A stretch of DNA of 57,703 nt. Origin: Pseudomonadota bacterium (GTDB lineage: Bacteria; Pseudomonadota; Alphaproteobacteria; Rhizobiales; Rhizobiaceae). Shown here piece by piece: positions 55,472-57,703 of the stretch. The stretch is from positions 1 to 57,703 of the forward strand of contig JAEZXX010000092.1 of the NCBI GenBank assembly GCA_023419535.1, given 5' to 3'. The position numbers and the translations under genes were made by a program. Below the pieces are notes generated by a model. It saw nothing but the letters and a program-made list of their open reading frames with translations. It was not told the origin of the DNA and did not search any database. Every line of letters starts with the position of its first letter. Position 1 is the stretch's first letter.

Positions 55472-57001
55472 TCAGGACGGGTCTTCGGCGGTGGCGGGCT
55501 CGGCGCCGGCCGCGCCTTCGACGCCCACCGCCGGCAACGGTGCGTCGGCGGTGGTGGCGACCGGCTCGTCGGGCGCGGCGTCCTCCGGCAGGAGGTAGCC
55601 CGTTACCGAGCGCTGGCGGTCGAGATAGGCACGCGCGGCCGCGTTCACGTCCTCGACGGTGACGGCCTCGATCCGCTCGGGCCAGCTCTCGACGTCCTCG
55701 ACGGTGCGGCCGGTGGTCAGCGCCACGCCGTAGCGCTGCGCCAGCGAGCGCTGGCTGTCGCGCTGATAGATGAGGGCGTTGCGCACGCGGTTCTTGGCGC
55801 GGTCGAGCTCGTCCTCGGTGATGCCGTCCTCGACGACGCGGGCGAGTTCGGCGTCGATCGACTGCTCCAGTTCCTCCAGCGTCGCCTCGCCGCGGGGCAT
55901 GCCCCAGATGGCGAACTGGCCCTCGCGCAGCGCCGAGCCCTGATAGTAGGCGCCGACGCTGGCCGCGTTCGCCTGCTCCACCACGAGCGCACGGTAGAGG
56001 CGGCTCGTGGTGCCGCCGCCGAGGATGTCGGCGAGGATGTCGAGCGCCTCCGATTCACCCGCCTCGGCGGTGTTCTCGGAGGGCACGACCCAGCTCGTCT
56101 GCACGCTCGGCTGCGTGACGCGCGCGTCCGTCAGCGTCACGGTGCGGTGGGTGCGGGCCGGCGGCTCGGCCGGCCGGTCGCGCGGGCCGGGATCGGCGCG
56201 CTGCTCGACCTCGCCATAGGTCCGCTCGGCGAGGTCGCGAACGTGATCGACGGTCACGTCGCCGGCGACGATCAGGACCGCGTTCGAGGGCGTGTAGTAC
56301 TTGTCGTAGAAGGCGATCGCGGTGTCGCGGTCGAGCGCCTCGATCTCCGACTGCCAGCCGATCACCGGCGTGCCGTAGGGGCTGTTGAAGAACAGGGTCG
56401 CCTGCATGGCCTCGGAAAGCTGCGAGCCCGGATCGTTGTCGACCCGCATGCGCCGCTCTTCCAAAACCACGTCGCGCTCCGGGTTCACGGCGGCGTCGTC
56501 GAGGACGAGATTGCTCATCCGGTCCGCCTCGAAGCGCATCATGTCCTCCAGCGCGTCGACGGGGACCTGCTGGAAATAGGCGGTGTAGTCGTAGGAGGTG
56601 AAGGCGTTCTCCGTGCCGCCGATGTCGGAGATCGCGGCGGAGAACTCGCCCTCCGTATAGTTGGTCGTGCCCTTGAACATCAGATGTTCGAGGAAGTGGG
56701 CGATACCCGATTCGCCCGGCGCCTCGTCGGCCGAGCCGACCTTGTACCAGACCATCTGCGTGACGATGGGCGCGCGGTGGTCCGGGATGACGACGACCTG
56801 CATGTCGTTGTCGAGCGTGAAGCTCTCGATCTGCGGTCGCATTTCCTCGGCGCGCGCCGCGGCCTCGCCGGCGCCGGACGGCGCGAGTTCGCCCGAACCG
56901 GACGCCGGCGCCTGCACCTCGGCGCGCAGCGGCGTCAGCGCCAGCATCAGGGCGGTCAGGGAGATGCCCGCAGCGGCGGCGGCACGTGTCGTCGGCGTCA
57001 T
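55472..57001 (-). CDS. M16 zinc peptidase, active subunit
   Basis: 509-residue exported zinc protease. A signal peptide (to about residue 28, PLRAEV) and a Gly/Ala-rich linker lead the M16 domain. The zinc site HFLEH is at residues 102-106 and the third ligand Glu is downstream in the NPERDVVLEERR region. It forms a tandem pair with the inactive subunit 43 bp downstream. The probable function is degradation of peptides in the periplasm. Its C-terminus is an unusual Ala/Pro/Glu-rich tail. Confidence 0.93.
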   Translation of the reverse strand: MTPTTRAAAAAGISLTALMLALTPLRAEVQAPASGSGELAPSGAGEAAARAEEMRPQIESFTLDNDMQVVVIPDHRAPIVTQMVWYKVGSADEAPGESGIAHFLEHLMFKGTTNYTEGEFSAAISDIGGTENAFTSYDYTAYFQQVPVDALEDMMRFEADRMSNLVLDDAAVNPERDVVLEERRMRVDNDPGSQLSEAMQATLFFNSPYGTPVIGWQSEIEALDRDTAIAFYDKYYTPSNAVLIVAGDVTVDHVRDLAERTYGEVEQRADPGPRDRPAEPPARTHRTVTLTDARVTQPSVQTSWVVPSENTAEAGESEALDILADILGGGTTSRLYRALVVEQANAASVGAYYQGSALREGQFAIWGMPRGEATLEELEQSIDAELARVVEDGITEDELDRAKNRVRNALIYQRDSQRSLAQRYGVALTTGRTVEDVESWPERIEAVTVEDVNAAARAYLDRQRSVTGYLLPEDAAPDEPVATTADAPLPAVGVEGAAGAEPATAEDPS

Positions 57002-57020
57002 GAACCCTCGTCACTTCGGC

Positions 57021-57067
57021 AAGTCGCTTCGAAGGCGACTTATGATCGAGCGCCAGAAGCCCCGCAA
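57021..57067 (-). promoter_or_regulatory. Promoter with inverted repeat for the M16 pair
   Basis: On the minus strand TTGCGG (57067-57062), 17 bases, CATAAG (57044-57039) is a sigma-70-like pair. AAGTCGC-(7 nt)-GCGACTT (57021-57041), with TTCGAA in its centre, overlaps the -10 and the expected start site. It may be an operator or leader hairpin. Confidence 0.5.
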
Positions 57068-57091
57068 TTTAAGCTTTTGTAAGGGCCGGCC

Positions 57092-57655
57092 TCAGGCGGC
57101 CGGCGTCAGGAAGCGCAGCACGCTCTCGCCCATCGTGCGCTCGTCGAGAAGCGTGAAGCCCGGGGGAGGGTCGAAGGGCGCGCCTTTCCCCTCTTCGAGA
57201 ACGCAGAGCGCGCCGGGCGCCAGCCAGCCGCCCCGGCGCGCCGAGTCGAGCGCGCGTTCTCCCAGCCGCCTGCCATAGGGCGGGTCGGCCAGGAGCAGGC
57301 CGAAAGGCTCGATCGTCCCTGCGGCTCCGAGGGCCGTCGCGTCGCGTCGGAACACCTTGGTGCGCCCCTGCAGCCCGAGCGCGTGGATGTTCTCGCGCAG
57401 CAGCCCGCGCCCCTCGACGCCCTCCTCCACGAAGAGGCCGAAGCCGGCGCCCCGCGACAGCGCCTCCAGCCCGAGCGCGCCGGTCCCGGCGAAGAGGTCG
57501 AGGACGCGCACGCCCTGCATCGCCAAGCCCTGCCCGTGCTGGATGATGTCGAACAGCGCGCCGCGATGGCGCTCCGAGGTCGGGCGGATCGCGTCCGTTC
57601 TCGGCGAGGCCAGCGCGCGGCCCTTGAGGGCGCCCGCGACGATGCGCAGCGTCAT
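57092..57655 (-). CDS. rsmD: 16S rRNA (guanine-966 N2) methyltransferase
   Basis: 187-residue SAM-dependent methyltransferase that modifies G966 of 16S rRNA. The SAM loop is LDLFAGTGALGLEALSRGA at residues 52-70 and the catalytic motif is DPPYG at 124-128. The N-terminal RIVAGALKGRALASP and RPTSERHRGALFDII match RsmD. It lies 6 bases downstream of the stop of another gene and upstream of the M16 pair with its own promoter in between. Confidence 0.95.
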   Translation of the reverse strand: MTLRIVAGALKGRALASPRTDAIRPTSERHRGALFDIIQHGQGLAMQGVRVLDLFAGTGALGLEALSRGAGFGLFVEEGVEGRGLLRENIHALGLQGRTKVFRRDATALGAAGTIEPFGLLLADPPYGRRLGERALDSARRGGWLAPGALCVLEEGKGAPFDPPPGFTLLDERTMGESVLRFLTPAA

Positions 57656-57661
57656 CCGCCG

Positions 57662-57703
57662 TCAGTCCCGGGGCGGGCGCTTCGGGCCGCCGGCCCCTCC
57701 GCC
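57662..57703 (-). CDS. 3' end of a gene, probably a pseudouridine synthase
   Basis: The last 13 codons before TGA at 57664-57662 read GGGAGGPKRPPRD. A Gly/Pro/Arg-rich, low-complexity tail just before rsmD fits the long C-terminal tails of rhizobial RluB/RsuA-type pseudouridine synthases, whose gene often precedes rsmD. The rest is outside the window, so the name is a guess from context. Confidence 0.45.
   Translation of the reverse strand, partial: GGGAGGPKRPPRD

Overview
The window is GC-rich chromosomal DNA from an alphaproteobacterium, most likely Hyphomicrobiales (Rhizobiales). The order-level call rests on a BA14K-like secreted protein, DUF2093 beside lpxK, DUF4170 beside an inositol-monophosphatase-like gene, two DUF2585 (UPF0314) genes, EcfG-type promoters, and intergenic palindromes resembling rhizobial mosaic repeats. 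A zeaxanthin-glucoside gene set in this setting would fit Aurantimonadaceae-like marine bacteria, but that is inference. Coding density is very high, with many 4-base or 1-base stop/start overlaps. I see no rRNA, tRNA, transposase, integrase or CRISPR array. Left to right: (1) 15-4345, minus strand: type 2 IPP isomerase, class I fructose-bisphosphatase and transketolase. (2) 4440-10960: the carotenoid cluster. crtE and crtZ on the plus strand converge on a tightly overlapped crtX-crtY-crtI-crtB operon on the minus strand, with a large head-to-head repeat dyad between them. The predicted end product is zeaxanthin glucoside; no ketolase gene is present. (3) 11041-20630: a DUF2585 membrane protein, a divergent azoreductase/HxlR regulator pair, a HerA-like ATPase, two convergent GGDEF proteins, a DUF4130-UdgX fusion with a radical SAM protein (a putative DNA repair module), and a BA14K-like secreted protein. 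(4) 20704-24434: a molybdenum hydroxylase operon in S-L-M order with the form II signature of CO-dehydrogenase-like enzymes. (5) 24884-32484: tamA-tamB, the outer-membrane translocation and assembly module. TamB carries a very regular run of units of about 101 residues. (6) 32711-43943: a sugar-phosphate and glycogen operon, pgi-glgP-glgC-glgA-pgm-(DUF2585)-glgX. No branching-enzyme gene glgB lies in it, and a striking inverted repeat sits at its predicted promoter. (7) 44002-57703: mutL, DUF2093, then on the minus strand lpxK, kdtA, a DUF374 acyltransferase, DUF4170, an inositol-monophosphatase-like gene and pmbA. Next comes a divergent Tudor-like/topoisomerase IB pair with mirror-image EcfG-like promoters, then a patatin-like protein, two M16 peptidases (one active, one degenerate), rsmD, and the last codons of what is probably a pseudouridine synthase gene. 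The genes link central sugar phosphates (transketolase, FBPase, Pgi, Pgm) to two sinks. One is isoprenoid pigment, made from IPP through GGPP, phytoene, lycopene and beta-carotene to zeaxanthin and its glucoside. The other is glycogen storage and breakdown. A second theme is the envelope: TamAB, Kdo transfer, lipid A kinase and acyltransferase. A third is genome upkeep: MutL, UdgX with radical SAM, and topoisomerase IB. The most promising leads are the mirrored stress promoters, the inverted repeat at the glycogen promoter, the TamB repeats, the DUF2585 paralogue with no ordinary start codon, and the radical SAM/UdgX module.
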